Shown here piece by piece: positions 50,636-62,435 of a DNA stretch of 64,000 nt (position 1 is the stretch's first letter; the number at the start of each line of letters is the position of its first letter). Below the pieces are notes generated by a model, which worked only from the letters and a program-made list of their open reading frames with translations, did not search any database and was not told the DNA's origin. A program made the position numbers and the translations under genes. Origin of the DNA: Sceloporus undulatus (lineage: Eukaryota > Chordata > Lepidosauria > Squamata > Phrynosomatidae). The stretch is taken from assembly GCF_019175285.1 (NCBI RefSeq), contig NC_056526.1:125327271-125391270 (forward strand), in the 5' to 3' direction.

Positions 50636-53600
50636 GTGAGTGGCAGCCTTTCTGCTCCGGGGATCCTGGGAAGTGCCCCTCCCCATTGCCTCACTGCACT
50701 CTTGGATAGAGCGCTCTGCTCTGGCTGCCTCCTCTTGTAGTTTAAGGAGGGGCATTTAGAACCCTCAGGCCTCACTGAACTACAAGACCCAGAATGCAAT
50801 GCAACAGGAGGCAGCCAGAGCAGTTCAAGCAGAGTGGCAGCGCCATATAAGAGCGTAGTGCGGCAGTCTCCTTAATCTCTTAAAACGACTCGAAGGCCTA
50901 CAGCAAGGACAGGTTCAAGTCGTTTCCGACTTATCTACACCAGTCGTTCCCAAAGTGTGCTCTTTAAGGGATGTTGGACTCCAGCTCCCAGAATCCCAGA
51001 GTGAGGCTTTTGGGTGCTGGAGTCCAAAATTGCTTAAAGAGCACAGTTTGGGAAACCACTCCTCTAGATGTTTTGGACTTGAGCTCCCAGAATTCCTGGC
51101 TGTTGGCCAAGGTGGCTGGGGCTTCTGGGAGTCTACACTGTAGAAACAACGCAGCACAGCGCTTTGACTGCTGCAGCGTCATCATACATATTCCTGGGAT
51201 TTGTGGTTTTGTGACACACCAATAATCCTTGGCAGAGAAGACCAAAGACCTTGTGACTATAAATCCCAGGATTCCACACCACAGAACTGCACCACTTTAA
51301 ATGCTGTCAAACTGCATTATTTCTACTGTGTAGATGCACCCTCAAACCATCATAGGATAGGCTTCAGATTTGAGAAAGACCTCTGCGTCGTATGTTGGAG
51401 CATGGCGTTTCTAGGCAGTGGGTACTTCAGCATTAATTGCAGAAGCAGCTGCGCTTCAGTTGCGCTAAATTAGACTTCAGAGAACTGAAAGTGGAAGAAT
51501 ATGCCAATATTGGCTTGTGTCCAGCTGGACAACACTTGTCATGGTACTAAAATGACTAAAAAGGCTTAGTCATTATTGTGAATGTAATCTAAGGCTAAAA
51601 ACAAATTAGCCATTTGAGGAATGTAATTCCCTGCCAGATTAGGGGATGGGAGGAGACTAAATGCTGGCTCAAGAAGGAGCCTGTCCGGTAGAAACTAGCT
51701 ATCCGAAAAAACAAGTTGTTACACTCCACCAGCTGGAGGCTCCAGGATGCTTTCAGATGCCAATGCTCAAAGGCTGACGGCATTACAAGACACTGTGACA
51801 AAAGCATTGGGACACATTTCGATTAAAGAAAAGCAGGTCAAATTCATTTATTTCAGTGGGAGACATTTAGGATCAACTGTTGTGTTGAGATTACTAGTCT
51901 GTTGAGTGTTTAACGACCACATTGTTTAAGTTCATGGATATCAGCGTTCCGCAACCATTGATAAATCTGTACGTTTCTTTTAACAGCATAGCCGAAATTC
52001 AAAAAGATGTGGAGTATCGTTTGCCATTCACTGTAAACAACTTGACAATTAATATTAACATGTGAGTACCATGTGCGTGATTGTAATTATATCCCACTTC
52101 AGTAATTTAGCTGTGCTGTGCCTTGTAAACTCCGATAGCTGAAATTTACTGGCAAGATTAAAGCGATTGCTTTACCAGAATTCAGTCCTGTAGCCTAATA
52201 TAAATGATTATCAATTTTGTAAAGGTTTTTTTTCTTTGATTAGCTTCTTATTTTTGAGACTGTCCATACACAAATGGGTCTAGGTTTGGAAGAGGGTGAT
52301 GTTTTAGGTTTTAATATATTGTTTGTATTGGGGTGGGCAGTTCTGGCTTCAACACTGAATTTCTATGTGTTCTCAATAAAGTTCTTTGCTATTTCAACAC
52401 ACTGGACTCTTTGATGCACAGAAGTTCTGAATTTGCCCGAAACTGACCCTTTCTTCAATCCTCAGTCCTCAACTCCATTCCCAGCCATAAGAACAGCAGA
52501 TGCAAACACGCACACACAACCATACAGGATAAACAGAGACAGCTATTTTTCCAAAGCAGTGCATTCCTTTCCTGCCTTGCCCTCCTGAGTCCAGCTCTGC
52601 AGCTTGAGGAAAGGAAGGGGAGGCCACTGAGCCCCCAGCGCATACTTTCCGTTCTCGCAAAGGCCGCCAGCAGAATAAGCAGCACCATCTAGGCCCTGGC
52701 GATCCCTGCACATGCTGGGGATGGGCCATTGGGGGCATCTGAGCACACACAGTCTCAGCCCCTGAAGCCATTGCTGCCCTCACAGTCTGTTTTGAGGAGG
52801 GAGGGATGTGAGGAGAGCCCTTGTTCATTCAGAGGATTGGCTGGAGGGTCTTCTGGGGGGCCCTTGGGGGGTTATAAGAAGGAAGGAAGCCCCTCTTCTC
52901 CCCCCAAAGATTTGGTAATTCTGGTCCAAAGGGCCCTTACCACGGTCTTTTATAACTAGCTGTTGGAAGTGGAATTTCCTAGAAACTCTGCCACTATAAG
53001 CAGCAGAATGTATGGCTGCACACCCCCTTACCTGACACCACTGCATTCCTTGTGACGGCTCTAATTGCGCCTGTGACCTCAGAAGGGGCACCTGGCCACA
53101 TGGGTGAACCCAGGTGCCCCATTTCTGCCCTTATGAGCATGTGACAGCCTTCCCAGGGAAGCAGCAGCAGGTAAGGTGGTGCAGCAATCCCAGGTTTCCA
53201 TGCCAGCCGAGGTAGGTACTGAGGGGGGAATTGTCCAGTACCAGGGACGGGATACCATGATTGGCTGTGGTATCCTGCCTGTGATTCAGCCTTAACATGT
53301 TCTAATCACTTCTTTTGGGTTTGTATGTAGCTACAGGTTCCATTTTTTATTTTATATGCAAAGAGAGGAGGAGGAAAAAAAGCACAGGATTACTGTGCTT
53401 TCAACTCTCTTGATACCATATAATCCAGGGCAGATCTCTGCTGATTTACAAAATGATTTGACTAATTGAGTCACTATGGGCTGTGTGTTTTGTGTAGAAA
53501 AGAATAGAATTTCAGGGGCAATTGTTATTTTTGTTTGGGTGTGAAGGGAATTCTCAGGAGGGAAAATCACATCACCATTGTCATTGTTTCCTAGGAATGA

Positions 53601-56600
53601 AAAACCTTAAATTTCGAAAGGTACTGTAACCTAGAATAAAAGGCAGGTAACTTAATTTGCATCATGGACATGATGCAGTGGGTAATATTGGCTACCTTTT
53701 TGTTTACAGCTGCTTCCACCTCAGTTTCCTCAGGAAAGCAATCATCAGTGTTTTCCCACCCATACGACATCATTAATGACAACAAGGTGTATGTTGCCTG
53801 CCCTTTAAGCAGTGTATGTTATTGTGTAGATTCTGGAATAATAATGGGGTGGTCAGTAATAGAATTGTTTGCATGCCTTTCAGGATGTATTAGTAACAGC
53901 AGTGATGCTGGGTAGCAGAGTTAAGTTCCATCACAGTATAATGAAAACTTCAAAAATATACTTGCTCAGATATTGATATTGAGTCGTGTAGAGAGAGAAA
54001 ATGCAAAAGTGAACGACAGGCCATAGCCGTTTTCGCTGTTTTTCATTGGTTAATTTAGTGTTGTTGTTTTTTAACTGAAAGACTCATAAATGTTTGCACC
54101 AGAGCCTGTATTTAAGCATCCTAGTTTATATTATATGATGGACTGAATCCACCTTATAAATCTATGGATATATGCAGAGGACTCCATGTGTACAACCAGT
54201 TCAAAAGACCAAGTATAACTGTCATTGGACACCCCAGCCACAAACACACACAGATGTCTTAAAGTGGTCTGTTTCATAGCTTCACCTGTTTTAATCATGT
54301 GTAAAATAATATAGTTTTTAATCTTCCTAACAGTTCACTATGCATTCAGATCTTGGGAAATTGTTACAAGTATAACTTGAGAGTTTTGGAAGATCCTCCA
54401 GTTTTGGCTCCTAACTCAACGTCATTTCCATAGTAAGTAAATGGAGAAGATGAGGTCTCATTGAAAATGGATAAATAAATTAGTTTGTTTGTAAGGTTAC
54501 ACTTTGTCTTAAGGTTACCCTGCCCTGAATTAGAAAAATGTGGCTCTCATTCAGAGATGAATCATAGCTAACTCTGGCAATCTATCTCGCCTCATTCATC
54601 ATATCTATCTCGCCTTCTGTCCCCCTCCCAACCTGAAGGACCTGGGTGTCACTCCAACCGTGCCACAAACCCTGTCGCTGCTCTGTGCACATGCCAGGCT
54701 ATTAATAACAAGACCCACATCCTCCAGGATCTCCTGGAGGACTTAAGTGTGACCTGGCTGCAATTACCGAGGAACTGGCTGGGCCTGAACGGGGAGCTTG
54801 TGTGGGCTCAGGCCCTGCCTGCGGGTACTGGTGAAGGACCAGCGCAGGGGGTTTAGGTGGGCTGGGGGGTGTGTGGCCTTGGTACATAGGAACACCGTGT
54901 CCCTCACAGGAACCACCTCGACAGACCTCTATATCGAGTGTATTTACCTGACCCTTAAGGCTAGGGGACAGTCTGGGGATTCTGTTAGTGTATCGGCCCA
55001 CCCCGTGCTATAGCGGACCTCCTTAACGACTGACACAGCTGGTTGCTGAGCTTATGTTGGAGACGCCCAGGCTTCTTGTCCTGGGTGCTTCAACATCTCC
55101 CTCCGCCTGCTCTGTTCATCTGCTGCGGCTCGGAATTCATGGGACCATGCCGGCCATGGGCCTGTCCCGAATGATACAGTGTCCTACGCATTGTGCGGGT
55201 AGGTACTACTCTCGATTTGGTCTTCTGTTCGCGAGGCGGATAATCCGTGGGTGGAAATAGCTATATTCCCCCTTGTCATGGACGGATCATTTTCCTGGTA
55301 GAGGTGAAAATCAAGGCCTCTACCAGATCCCCCCCGGTGGTGGCGGACACGGTTAGAATGGTTCCACCCTCGTAGGCTGATGGAACATGAGGGTTCCCAG
55401 AAGCCTTAGAGGGGCTCACGGTTGGAAATGCGGCGACTCTGTTGATGCCCTCACCGTATCTGACTACCGTCTCTCTGGGGCTATACACAGAGAATCGCTC
55501 CCCACGCGCCTCTCAGGCCCGCTTCCAAACGTAAGCCCTGGTATACGGAAGATCTCCGGGCGAGGGGGGAAGCGGGTCCTGCGACGGCTAGAGTTTACGT
55601 GGCGGAAAACCCTTTGCTCAAACGGACAAGACTCTCCTAGACCGACTGTTAAGGACTACGGAGAGGCAATACGAGCAACAAAGAACTCTTCTATGGTGCC
55701 GTATTGCGTCCGCGAGTCGCGTCCGGCAGAGTTGTTCAGGGTGGTCAGGGGAGCTAACTCAGCTCCCTCCGCGACCTGAACCCGATCTTGAACCTTCTAA
55801 GGGCTGCTTGTGACCGTTTAGACGACTTTTTCGTGGATAAAACTTCTCGTTATAGCGAAGGTCTGAACGCCGACTTTGGGCAGACCTAGGGTAAAGAAGC
55901 GTCCAGGCCTCCGTGGACTGTGTTATACTGGATCAGTTTGATCGGTGAGTACCGAGGATGTGGACAAGATCCTGGAAAGTGTTCGGAAGACAACCTGCTC
56001 TCTTGATCCCTGTCCCTCGTGGGTAGAGCCCGGGGGGACTGGCGGTAAACACTTTTGTACGCCGGATATTAATACATCTTTCAGGGATGGGCGATTTCCA
56101 TCGGATCTTAAATTGGCCCAGTAAGACCGATCCTAAAAAGCCCTCCCTTGACCCCTGGTTCATTATAATTATCGGCCTGTTCGCTGCTTACCATTTTTGG
56201 GAAATGCTGATAGATGGATGGAGGGCGGTTGCTAATCCAGCTTTCAGGCCTGGGTACTGGATGAAACGGATTATCTGGACCCATTTCAAACTTGCCTTCC
56301 GGGCGAGGGTCATGGGGTTGAGACGGCCAGTGGTCGCACTGTGGTCGATGATCTCCGTCTGGGCATTGACAGGGGAAGCGTGTCTGTTGGTGCTCTTGGA
56401 CATACTCAGCGGCTTTCGATACCATAGGACCCTGGTATCCTTTGGGGCGCCTGGCTGAGTGGGAATCGGGGGCACTGCGCTCCAGTGTGGTTCCGCTCTA
56501 CCTTCTGGGAGGTCCCCAGATGGTTGTGCAGCTAGGAGGACTGTGTGCTCCAGCAGCGGGCCCTTAAAACCGGGGTCCCCACAGTGAGCCATTCTGTCTC

Positions 56601-59600
56601 CCATGCTATTTAAATTTACATGAAACCGCTGGGAGGATCATCCGGCGACATGGGGCGCGGGGTTTCAGTACGCTGATGACCCCCAATCATTTTTCTATGT
56701 CTCCGACTGATGCCGTGAATGGGATGGCGTCTTCCTCTCGTGGCCTGTCTAGAGTCAGTAATGCTGGCTGGATGAGGGAAAACCGACCACACTGAATCCA
56801 AGAAAACGGAGGTTACTAGTGATAGGTTCCCTGGTCCAGGAATGGAAGGTGGTTCCACCTGTCCTGAATGGGGTCACGCTCCCCGTGAGGACTCGTGCGC
56901 AGTCTGGGGGTGCTTCTTGACTCGTCCCTTCACCTGACTGCTCAGGTGAATGCGAGCGGTCAAGAGTACCTGTTTATCAGCTTCGGGATTCGCCCGCTGC
57001 GCCCTACCTGGCCAGAGGGACCTTGAAACTGTTTGTACACGCTCTGGTAACTTCGAGACTGGATTTCTGTAATGTACTCTACATGGGGCAACCTTATACC
57101 AAACTCGGAAGTTGCAAATGGTTGCGAATATGGCAGCGCGGCTGGTCACTGGTGCTCCCCAGGACCAGCACCTAAACCTGTGCTTAAAGATCTCCATTGG
57201 CTGCCCATCGCTTCCGAGCTCAATATAAGGCGTGGTTATTACCTATAAAGCCCTAAATGGCTTGGGCCAGGATTCCTGAAGGACCGCCTCTCCCCGTACA
57301 TTCGCCTCGCACCTCAAGAACATCTGGGCAGCAACTCCTGAAGGTGCCTGGGGCTAGGTTGGCTGTCACTGCCAGAAGATCTTTTTCCACAGCTGCCCCA
57401 GCCCTTTGGAATACGTGCCCACGGAGCTCCGCTCATCTTCACCCTGGCCCAATTTAGGAAGGGTCTTAAAAAACTTCCTATTTAATCAGGCATTCCCCGA
57501 CTAATATCCTGTGGGCCTCCCCTCTCTCGTGGCCGTGATGGACGGGCTAAGGGCTTTTTATTGTTTTTATGGATTGTTGTTTTATTATGGTTGTTTTTAA
57601 TCTTGTATATGTCTGCACTTCGGTGCATTTTGTTAGCCGCCCTGATCGTTTGGAAGGGCGGGGGTTACAAATAAAAATTTTATTTTTATTTTATTATTTA
57701 TATATCTCAGGCTCCCATCCATTTTCTGCCATAAATTCAGATTCCTTCCTTAGTTTTTTGTTCACAATAAGTATATGCCAGTTAGCAGTTCCACATGCTC
57801 AAGGGAGCTTTGGATTTGAATTTCACAACAGCATGCTCCCTCACACATGCACACACGCTCTCCAATAGCATATGGCAAGCTTCATTAGAAATAATAAAAA
57901 AGAAAATTTAAAAGATGTAATGATATGGAATGACATTCTACTATATTATATTGTACATGATCAGGTTCCTGAGTGAGCAATTATAAAAATATTGTAAAGT
58001 AATTTAAAGTAATTTAATTTAATTGTGGTATTTGGTGAGGGATAATCTAAAGTTACTTGCTCCTCTGTTCATTACTTTGCTTCTTTTAAAAAAATTGGCA
58101 AGTAAACCGACATGTGCATATGGTGTGAAAATTCATGTCAAATCTCTGCCTGTAAAGATAATTTAATAAATTTGTTTTATTTATATACCGCTATTCCAAA
58201 GATCATAGGGTGAACAGCAAGTAAGCTAATTAGCAAGTAAGCTAATTTGCCCCCAACAGTCTGGGTACTCATTTTGTGACCTCGGAAGGATGCCGCCGAG
58301 TCGAGCTTGGGCCTTTTGCTGGTCTTGAACTCGCAACCTTGTGGTTTTGAGTGAATGGCTGCAGTACAGCATTTAACCACTGCACCCACCAGGGCTCCTT
58401 AACGATGTGTTAAAATGTCCTTTAAAAGTAGCTAAAAACTACATGGTAAAGAAGCTTTACTCCTACTCACCATGCTAATTTTAAAATGCCTTTTCCTAAA
58501 CACCTTCATTACCCAGAAAACTACTGTAAACTCTTTATAGATAACTGCTATTTCCCTTGTCAGTTCATGATTAATTACACCTGTCTTTTACAAGAAATTG
58601 CTCCACAACACCTTCTGATGCTTTAGTATTTTTTTTTCCTTTGAGGAAGAAAACAGAAAATAAAGTGTTTGCTGATGACAAATTCTCCCTTCTTCTTTTT
58701 TCCTTAGCCTTTACAACCAGCCAGCTGGAATTCCTTCGTATACTCAGAACTTCCCCTTTCTTTCTCCATATCGGCCACCAGAAACAAATAGGTCTATAGC
58801 ATCTGTGCCACATGCAGATTCACTTTCTTCAGGGTACACCACTGACAGACCTGCTGCTCCTTCTTTTGGTATGATAACACGACTTGCCATTACCTGTTCC
58901 AACAGCAGAAACTTTTTACAGGTTATTTTCAATAGCAAGCTTTGTGTTCCAACTGTTTTCTTGTACACAGATACCAGTCCAAAGATCCGTGTCTAGAGAT
59001 CCCAAAAGTATTGTCAGCGGTACAAGTTAAAAATACCCAAGGAAGATGATAAAGTACACAATAAGAGCCACAACCTCATTCCAAACAACATTGTAGTCTC
59101 TTATAGCATTATTATTATTTTATTTATTAAAAATTTCCAATATCAAAATCATATCAGGGCTGGATATGATCAATAAACAGTTTTTATGAAAAGATAAACG
59201 CAGCTAAGGATATCCTTTATTACCACCTGAGTACAATAAGTGTCAAACATGGGACACAGAGGAGACCCACTCCCCAGCTGTATACAGCACAGAGATCCCT
59301 AATCACTTAATACTTGTAAATGTCAAAAACTAAAACATGGAGCTCAGATTGAAAGCATGTTGGCAGCCTGTGGTTCCTTTACCGTGTGTTAATGGTTTTT
59401 GTGATGTTCTGGACAGCAGTCTCTGGCTGCAGTTTCCATGTTCTCCTTGAAGTCCCACACGGAATAATTTGCAGTAAAGTAAATAGATGAAAGTTACCAC
59501 AACATGAACTACAGTGAGCCCTTGGTATCCGCTGCTCTTTTGTTCCAGGATCCCTGTGGATACCAAAATCCGGATGTTCATGCTCCATTGTATATAGTGT

Positions 59601-62435
59601 CTTAGTGAAAATTGTGTCCCTGTCCCTTATATAAAATGGCAAAATCACAGGGTTGCGTATTGGGATTTATATATTTTTGGAAAAAAATCTATATAAATTC
59701 CAGTAAGCAAACCCTTGATTTTCAAGCCCATGGGGTGCTGAATCCATGGATAAAGAATCTGTGGATTTGGGAGGCCTGACAGTAATCCTTGGCCAGGAGG
59801 AGAATAATAGTTAATGGCCAACTAACAGAGCCTGTAAGTACTTTTGAGCGACTGAGGCACTCGCGCATCTAGTGACATGAAATCTACATGCTACAAACTG
59901 TTCTTCCAGACGAAGTGCCTCCATATCAAGTGGCACATTCTTTACCTAGTTCTTGGCCCAGGTAACCACTAGTCCACAGTGTCCATCTTTTGCTTCAGTG
60001 TCTATTTTTAACTTTAATCCATACTGTTTACAGCATCCAGATATTAGCCCAATACCTGCATAGCCCCACCTATGATAATGGCAGGAAGAGATCCTGATGT
60101 GATCAGTATGTCAGGAATGGGCAATACTGCAGGATTATGATGCATCCTTCAGGCATTACGATATGACTTCATCAAATGTATTTGCATTACTTCACATAAT
60201 GAGGTGTTGGATCTGTTGTACTTCCCAAAACAACTTGAATCATTTTGCCGTGCCAGGGCATGAGAAAGCCCCAAAGTTAGCCAGTTAGACTGAATCAGAA
60301 GTTAGGTTCTTTTCTTGTGTTTTTAAGTATTTAGCATGTGCCCGAATCGTTCTTTAAGGGATCATGATCGAAAAACCTATGTTGTACCAGCTTTGCTTCT
60401 TAAAACTGATTATCATCCTGTTCATCTTCTAGCTCTTCATAGGAAAGAGATAGGCTTTTTCTTTAAATTGTATGTGCCACACTCTTTGTTCATTTAGACT
60501 TGTATGGTATACGTTTATGTATTTTTCCTGAATTTGTTGCTTCTAATTTGGAAAGAGAGTGGATTTCTGTTCAACGTTGACAGTGCATTCTTATGTGCAG
60601 TTACCAGGGATAAAGACCACTGAAATCACAGAGACTTCTGTGTAGATAGGTATAAGTTGTGCTGTGTTTGTCCCGTCAAACAATTTTATGTTCATGATTT
60701 GTTTAACTTGTCCTATAGTGACACATGAAAATCTGCATTGTTTTCAAATCTGTCTTTAGAATAGTTTTCAGTGTCTTAAAAGCTTCCTAACATTTCAGGG
60801 GAGTCAAAATGGATTCCGTTACAAGATGCCGATGTTCCTGATGCATTTCCAGAACTATCAGATCTCAGGTAAAAATATAAAATTGATATATTATTAAAAT
60901 CATGCTTTTAAAGTCTGAACTTCTTAATTTGCTATTTTTATTCCATCTATTTGTTCATGGCATTTGTATGCCTCTCTAACACATGGGTGAATTACATTAA
61001 TAAATATAAAATCAATGTAGTATAAAATGGGTACTTCATAACACCAGTAACTGATGGATTAAACAACCGAAAGCAAATTCACAGCATCGATGGAGGTCAA
61101 ATATAGAATTTAAAGCTGAGAATGCCTATTGAGAGAACTAATTTAGAGAAAATGAGCACTCTGTTAGTTCCCTCTGTTATTAGAAAATATATCACTAAAT
61201 ACTGCTGTTTACAAAAAAAAATAACATGTGAAAAATGATCCATTGTAAATATAAATGGTAGGTCAAAGTGTATATGTTTTCTTCCTGACCACAGGACATT
61301 TTTATGACACGCAGGCACTACAACATCCAGAGACATTTCTGTTGAATTTATTGTATTGGCACAATTTTTTCAAAACTATGTTGCCAATTTTTTAATCTGT
61401 AGGAACATAAATAGTGCCATGGGCCTAGGTTTATGAGGTACGCACACTTAATGTGTATATAAATGTGTGGATGTTTATAGGTAAGTGTGTGTGTGCGTGT
61501 GTGTGTGTAGGTCAGGGTTTTTTAACCAAGGTCCCAGGTTGCTCAATGAAAGTGAAAAATTGGCCCACTATCTTTGCAGCAGTAGGAAGACCTTGGGCCA
61601 AAACACTCTGCAGAATAATCCAGTTTGAGACTGCTTTAACTGTCTGGTTCAGTACTAGAGATCCGGGAACTGTAGTTTGTTGTGCCACCAAAGCTCTCTG
61701 ACAGAGAAGGCTAAATGTATCACAAAGCTGCAGTTCCAGAATTCCCTAGCATTGAGCCAGATCAGTTAAAGTGGTCTCAGACTGAATTATTTTTTCATTG
61801 TGTCCTGGCCCCTAATAATTAATATATTGATTTAGATGATCTACAAACCCAAAAAGTATTTTTTCTAATTAATTTATTGGTTTTTACAATAAACACACCA
61901 GTCTGTAGAACAATGACAAAAAACAACAACAATACAATTAAAATGCTTAAACTACTAAGCAGCCATTCTTCTGCAAATATTCTTTTTAAAATCTGTTTTA
62001 ATATTCAGCATCACAAACTGACGGATATGATGAACAAGAAGATATACTTCTGGAACAATTTGTTAATCTGCCCCAGTTGAAGCAAAGTAATTAATGATAA
62101 GGATGATTTAGTGAAAAGCATTGAGGAGCTAGCTAGCAAGAAGTTTCAAAATATTTACAATTTAATATGTTGGGGAGGATGTTAACAGTAACAATGTAAA
62201 TTGAACAGTGGGTTTACTTTGCAGAAAAAAATTTGTTACTGGAACCAAGTTGGAAACAAAAAGACAAGCGTAGTGTTGGATAAAAAGTGTGGTGAAAATT
62301 ATTATTGTGTCTTTTGGAATGTATTTTTGAGTTCCTGCTTGTTTTTTCAACATGTTGCTTCTTCTCACGTCATGATTACTCAGTTGAAGACCATGTTTGA
62401 AAAGAAGATGCAAAGGCAGCATGAACTTAGTGAGG
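50478..62435 (+). CDS. VPS37A: VPS37A, ESCRT-I subunit (3' exons outside window; indels in several exons)
   Basis: VPS37A is a subunit of ESCRT-I, which sorts ubiquitinated cargo into multivesicular endosomes. Exons seen: 50478-50635, 51987-52061, 53710-53813, 54334-54432, 58708-58921, 60799-60868, 62009-62142, 62225-62291 and about 62373-62435. They cover the UEV-like N-terminal domain, the Pro/Ser-rich linker and the start of the Mod(r) domain; the last exons lie to the right. Exons 1, 2 and most of 58708 read cleanly. The others keep human-like codon content and mostly GT-AG borders but are put out of frame by one-base gains or losses. Since substitutions are few, I think the errors are technical rather than biological; a recent pseudogene is the alternative. 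Promoter and gene order support the assignment. Confidence 0.9.
50715..50825. repeat. Imperfect inverted repeat (MITE-like)
   Basis: Arms 'gctctggctgcctcctcttg' (50718-50737) and 'caggaggcagccagagc' (50804-50821) are inverse partners around a loop of about 65 bases that includes 'gaactacaagacccagaatg'. Family unresolved. Confidence 0.5.
50945..51056. mobile_element. Palindromic MITE
   Basis: Arms 'gttcccaaagtgtgctcttt' and inverse 'aaagagcacagtttgggaaac' enclose 'ggactccagctcccagaatc' and its partial inverse. The following 51060-51130 repeats a similar half ('ggacttgagctcccagaatt'). Confidence 0.6.
51132..51341. mobile_element. Palindromic Harbinger-like MITE
   Basis: Left 'ctacactgtagaaacaacgc', right inverse 'actgtgtagatgcacc', with central 'attcctgggatttgtggttt' and inverse 'aaatcccaggatt'. 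Same family as 1064-1267. Confidence 0.65.
51987..52061 (+). CDS. VPS37A: VPS37A exon 2
   Basis: Acceptor 'tcttttaacag', donor 'gtgag'. Encodes IAEIQKDVEYRLPFTVNNLT then ININ, start of the UEV-like domain. Reads cleanly in the frame set by exon 1. Confidence 0.93.
52062..53709 (+). other. VPS37A: VPS37A intron 2
   Basis: Near 52330-52425 is an LTR-like end (see separate entry). 52440-53280 is GC-richer unique-looking sequence with overlapping chance frames (for example 52729-52959) that resemble no protein. No other feature is recognised. Confidence 0.5.
52330..52425 (+). repeat. Possible LTR end (fossil)
   Basis: The string 'gtgttctcaataaagttctt' followed by T-rich sequence and 'ttcaacacactggactcttt' resembles the R-U5 end of an LTR. 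No promoter part or second copy was found, so this may be coincidence. Old and fragmentary. Confidence 0.25.
53710..53813 (+). CDS. VPS37A: VPS37A exon 3, out of frame in this assembly
   Basis: The codon-like text LLPPQFPQE, then ISVFPPIRHH, then a piece like VYVACPL matches VPS37A, but the pieces lie in different frames, implying several one-base losses (for example in 'catcattaatg'). Acceptor 'tgtttacag' and donor 'gtatgt' are good. Part of the UEV-like domain. Confidence 0.75.
54334..54432 (+). CDS. VPS37A: VPS37A exon 4, out of frame in this assembly
   Basis: Starts FTMHSDLGK after 'cttcctaacag', ends with a piece like PPVLAPNSTSFP before 'gtaagt'. Between them the frame shifts more than once ('gggaaattgtt', 'acttgagag'). 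Length is 99 bases against about 101 expected. Confidence 0.75.
54580..57690 (+). repeat. L2-clade LINE, nearly full length, broken
   Basis: Plus-oriented. An endonuclease region is recognisable near 54700-55260 (piece RLLVLG). The reverse transcriptase lies near 55900-57000 (pieces like NPAFRPGYW and LLVLLDILSGF). A C-terminal part at 57257-57457 has LKVPGARLAVTARRSFSTAA and PALWNT. The 3' end 'gccgccctgatcgtttggaa' with a T/A-rich tail closes at about 57690. The frame is interrupted many times, so it is inactive as written. It sits in a VPS37A intron. Confidence 0.8.
57691..58707 (+). other. VPS37A: Rest of VPS37A intron 4
   Basis: Holds a minus-strand Sauria-type SINE (58158-58400). Otherwise AT-rich and featureless. 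Confidence 0.55.
58158..58400 (-). repeat. Sauria-type SINE, minus strand
   Basis: The plus strand reads 'tttatttatataccgctatt' (tail side), then 'gtactcattttgtgacctcg', then 'ttaaccactgcacccaccag' which is the inverse of the tRNA-derived head. A squamate-specific SINE whose 3' part is shared with BovB LINEs. Confidence 0.72.
58708..58921 (+). CDS. VPS37A: VPS37A exon 5 (Pro/Ser-rich linker)
   Basis: Acceptor 'ttttccttag'. Reads LYNQPAGIPSYTQNFPFLSP then YRPPETNRSIASVPHADSLS and SGYTTDRPAAPSFG in one frame. The last 50 bases match family text (LPLPVPTAETF) in a different frame and return to frame at the donor 'gttatt', i.e. two offsetting one-base indels. An alternative donor is at 58869. 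Confidence 0.82.
58922..60798 (+). other. VPS37A: VPS37A intron 5
   Basis: Contains a Tigger-like element (59512-59783). 59000-59500 and 59800-60798 show no recognisable feature. Confidence 0.55.
59512..59783. mobile_element. Tigger-like DNA transposon
   Basis: Left 'cagtgagcccttggtatccg' after TA, then 'ttccaggatccctgtggata', and right 'gtggatttgggaggcctgac'. It resembles the MITE family at 39849 in inverse layout but is a distinct subfamily. Confidence 0.6.
60799..60868 (+). CDS. VPS37A: VPS37A exon 6
   Basis: Acceptor 'aacatttcag', donor 'gtaaaa'. Family text SQNGFRYKM then DVPDAFPELSDLS is present, with one base missing between the two parts. It leads into the Mod(r) domain. Confidence 0.8.
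60869..62008 (+). other. VPS37A: VPS37A intron 6
   Basis: Contains a GT microsatellite (about 61484-61508) and a Harbinger-like MITE (61595-61812); nothing else is recognised. Confidence 0.55.
61595..61812. mobile_element. Palindromic Harbinger-like MITE
   Basis: Left 'gggccaaaacactctgcaga', right 'cattgtgtcctggcccc' before TAA; the arms include 'ataatccagtttgagactgc' and the inverse near 61777-61790. Close to 19971-20185. Confidence 0.62.
62009..62142 (+). CDS. VPS37A: VPS37A exon 7, out of frame in this assembly
   Basis: Text EQEDILLEQFVNLPQLKQ, then after an extra base VINDKDDLVKSIEELASK: the N-terminal part of the Mod(r) domain. The first codons are also disturbed. The donor is weak ('gtttca') and may be affected by the same errors. 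Confidence 0.75.
62225..62291 (+). CDS. VPS37A: VPS37A exon 8, out of frame in this assembly
   Basis: Acceptor 'ttactttgcag'. Codon text like NLLLEP, SLE, KRQ and VLDK in differing frames matches the Mod(r) coiled-coil region; several one-base indels. Confidence 0.65.
62373..62435 (+). CDS. VPS37A: VPS37A exon 9
   Basis: Encodes TQLKTMFEKKMQRQHELSE before 'gtaagg', matching the Mod(r) helix of VPS37A. The left edge is uncertain because the acceptor is not clear. Confidence 0.78.

Larger units (their letters stand above)
50636..51986 (+). other. VPS37A: VPS37A intron 1, cluster of palindromic MITEs
   Basis: Contains four adjacent fold-back elements: 50715-50825, 50945-51056, about 51060-51130 and 51132-51341. 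From 51345 to 51986 nothing is recognised. Confidence 0.65.

Noticed and set aside
49598-50755. Many long open frames on both strands in the CpG block
   Set aside because: A CpG-rich promoter has few stop codons; apart from VPS37A exon 1 none matches a protein or has a credible splice or start context.
54702-57457. Open frames in the 54.7-57.5 kb block as a host gene
   Set aside because: The pieces match endonuclease and reverse transcriptase of an L2-clade LINE and the block ends in a LINE-type tail.
53710-62435. VPS37A as a genuine pseudogene
   Set aside because: Not fully excluded, but substitutions are too few for the number of indels, splice sites persist and the bidirectional promoter is intact, so technical error is preferred.
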